NCBI GenBank assembly: GCA_028701165.1
Contig: JAQVRG010000003.1
Location: 1-23,304 of the forward strand
Reading direction: 5' to 3'
DNA: 23,304 bases
DNA from: Eubacteriales bacterium
GTDB lineage: Bacteria; Bacillota; Clostridia; Christensenellales; CAG-138
The notes below the pieces were generated by a model. The model had not been told where the DNA came from. It did no database searches and was given only the letters and a program-made list of their open reading frames with translations. Of the stretch, positions 22,864 through 23,304 are shown in pieces (position 1 is the stretch's first letter; every line of letters begins with the position of its first letter). The position numbers and the translations under genes were made by a program.

Positions 22864-23304
22864 AGATGAAGCATTTGGTTTTAGCCGTTCTGCTCGTTGC
22901 CGTGCTGATCGGCGTCAGCACAGGCTTTTATGTGGTGCAGGAAAACGAATACGCTTGCGTCGTTCGCTTTGAAAAGATCATTCAAACCACCGGAACCGCC
23001 GGTTTATACTTTAAGATTCCCTTTATGGACAGCGTGAAGACCTTTCCCAAAGCCACCATGCTCTACGACATCTCTCCCTCGGAGGTTCTTACCGCGGATA
23101 AGCAGAACATGACGGTGGACAGCTATGTGCTTTGGCGTATCAAGGACCCGCTGCTGTTTTACCAAACCCTTGGCAACACGACCGTAGCCGAACAGCGTTT
23201 GGACGCGATCACCTACAACGCGTTGAAAAATACCATGGGAACGCTCGCGCAGCGCGACATCATCAACGAGGGCGAAGCCACGGAGCGAAACGCGATCTAT
23301 GAAA
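22860..23304 (+). CDS. hflC: HflC, partial, runs off the window end
   Basis: The first 148 codons of an SPFH protein are present. An N-terminal helix (about residues 5-23, LVLAVLLVAVLIGVSTGFYV) is followed by VQENEYACVVRFEKIIQTTGTAGLYFKIPFMDSVKTF, the usual HflC pattern. LTADKQNMTVDSYVLWRIKDPLLFYQT and the NEGEATERNAIYE segment also fit. The ATG overlaps the hflK stop, and a perfect AAGGAGGT inside the end of hflK lies eight bases upstream. The two proteins are therefore made together. The rest of the gene lies beyond the window. Confidence 0.93.
   Translation, partial: MKMKHLVLAVLLVAVLIGVSTGFYVVQENEYACVVRFEKIIQTTGTAGLYFKIPFMDSVKTFPKATMLYDISPSEVLTADKQNMTVDSYVLWRIKDPLLFYQTLGNTTVAEQRLDAITYNALKNTMGTLAQRDIINEGEATERNAIYE

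Overview
The window looks like chromosomal sequence from an uncultured, moderately GC-rich, Clostridia-like member of the Bacillota. I base this on strong AGGAGG-type ribosome binding sites, a SpoIIE-type PP2C phosphatase, a Tex protein followed by a YqkD-like hydrolase, and a secreted protein ending in a sortase-like tail. This assignment is inference; no rRNA or marker gene is present. The first ten bases equal the 3' end of the common Illumina adapter, so base 1 is probably a raw contig end. I see no transposons, phage genes, tRNAs, rRNAs or CRISPR arrays.

Layout. (1) 12-1525: the 3' part of a small membrane protein and an HSL-type esterase. (2) 1598-6747: a tightly overlapping three-gene operon behind a consensus promoter whose -10 box lies inside a perfect inverted repeat. 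It encodes a 987-residue membrane protein (propeller-like exodomain, Cache-like exodomain, complete MFS transporter), a GNAT-like protein with a C-terminal cysteine cluster, and a Cache-HAMP-SpoIIE phosphatase. This is the most unusual part of the window. (3) 6772-9451: a LysR regulator divergent from the proline/Na+ symporter PutP, with both promoters, two palindromes and a 5'-leader hairpin readable between them. (4) 9516-12293, minus strand: larE-larB-larC for the nickel-pincer nucleotide cofactor, without larA. (5) 12435-15115, minus strand: a Gfo/Idh/MocA oxidoreductase and a REC-GGDEF-EAL protein with degenerate REC and GGDEF domains. (6) 15326-18461: Tex and a membrane-anchored alpha/beta hydrolase. 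(7) 18467-19495, minus strand: threonine aldolase. (8) 19635-20872: tatA-tatA-tatC. (9) 20969-23304: a secreted two-repeat protein with a VPSTG tail, then hflK and the start of hflC, which runs off the end.

How the genes fit together. The MFS/GNAT/SpoIIE operon looks like a sensory unit in which transporter and phosphatase carry related extracellular sensors, so one ligand may control both. LarE, LarB and LarC together make and load the nickel-pincer cofactor for a LarA-type enzyme encoded elsewhere. PutP and LysR form a probable substrate-responsive uptake unit. The Tat genes give a minimal TatA/TatC translocase with a second TatA-like subunit. HflK and HflC are expected to form the SPFH complex that regulates FtsH. 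Most intergenic regions are short; the longer ones (1526-1597, 7672-7891, 15116-15325, 21692-21855) hold the promoters, palindromes and hairpins listed as features.
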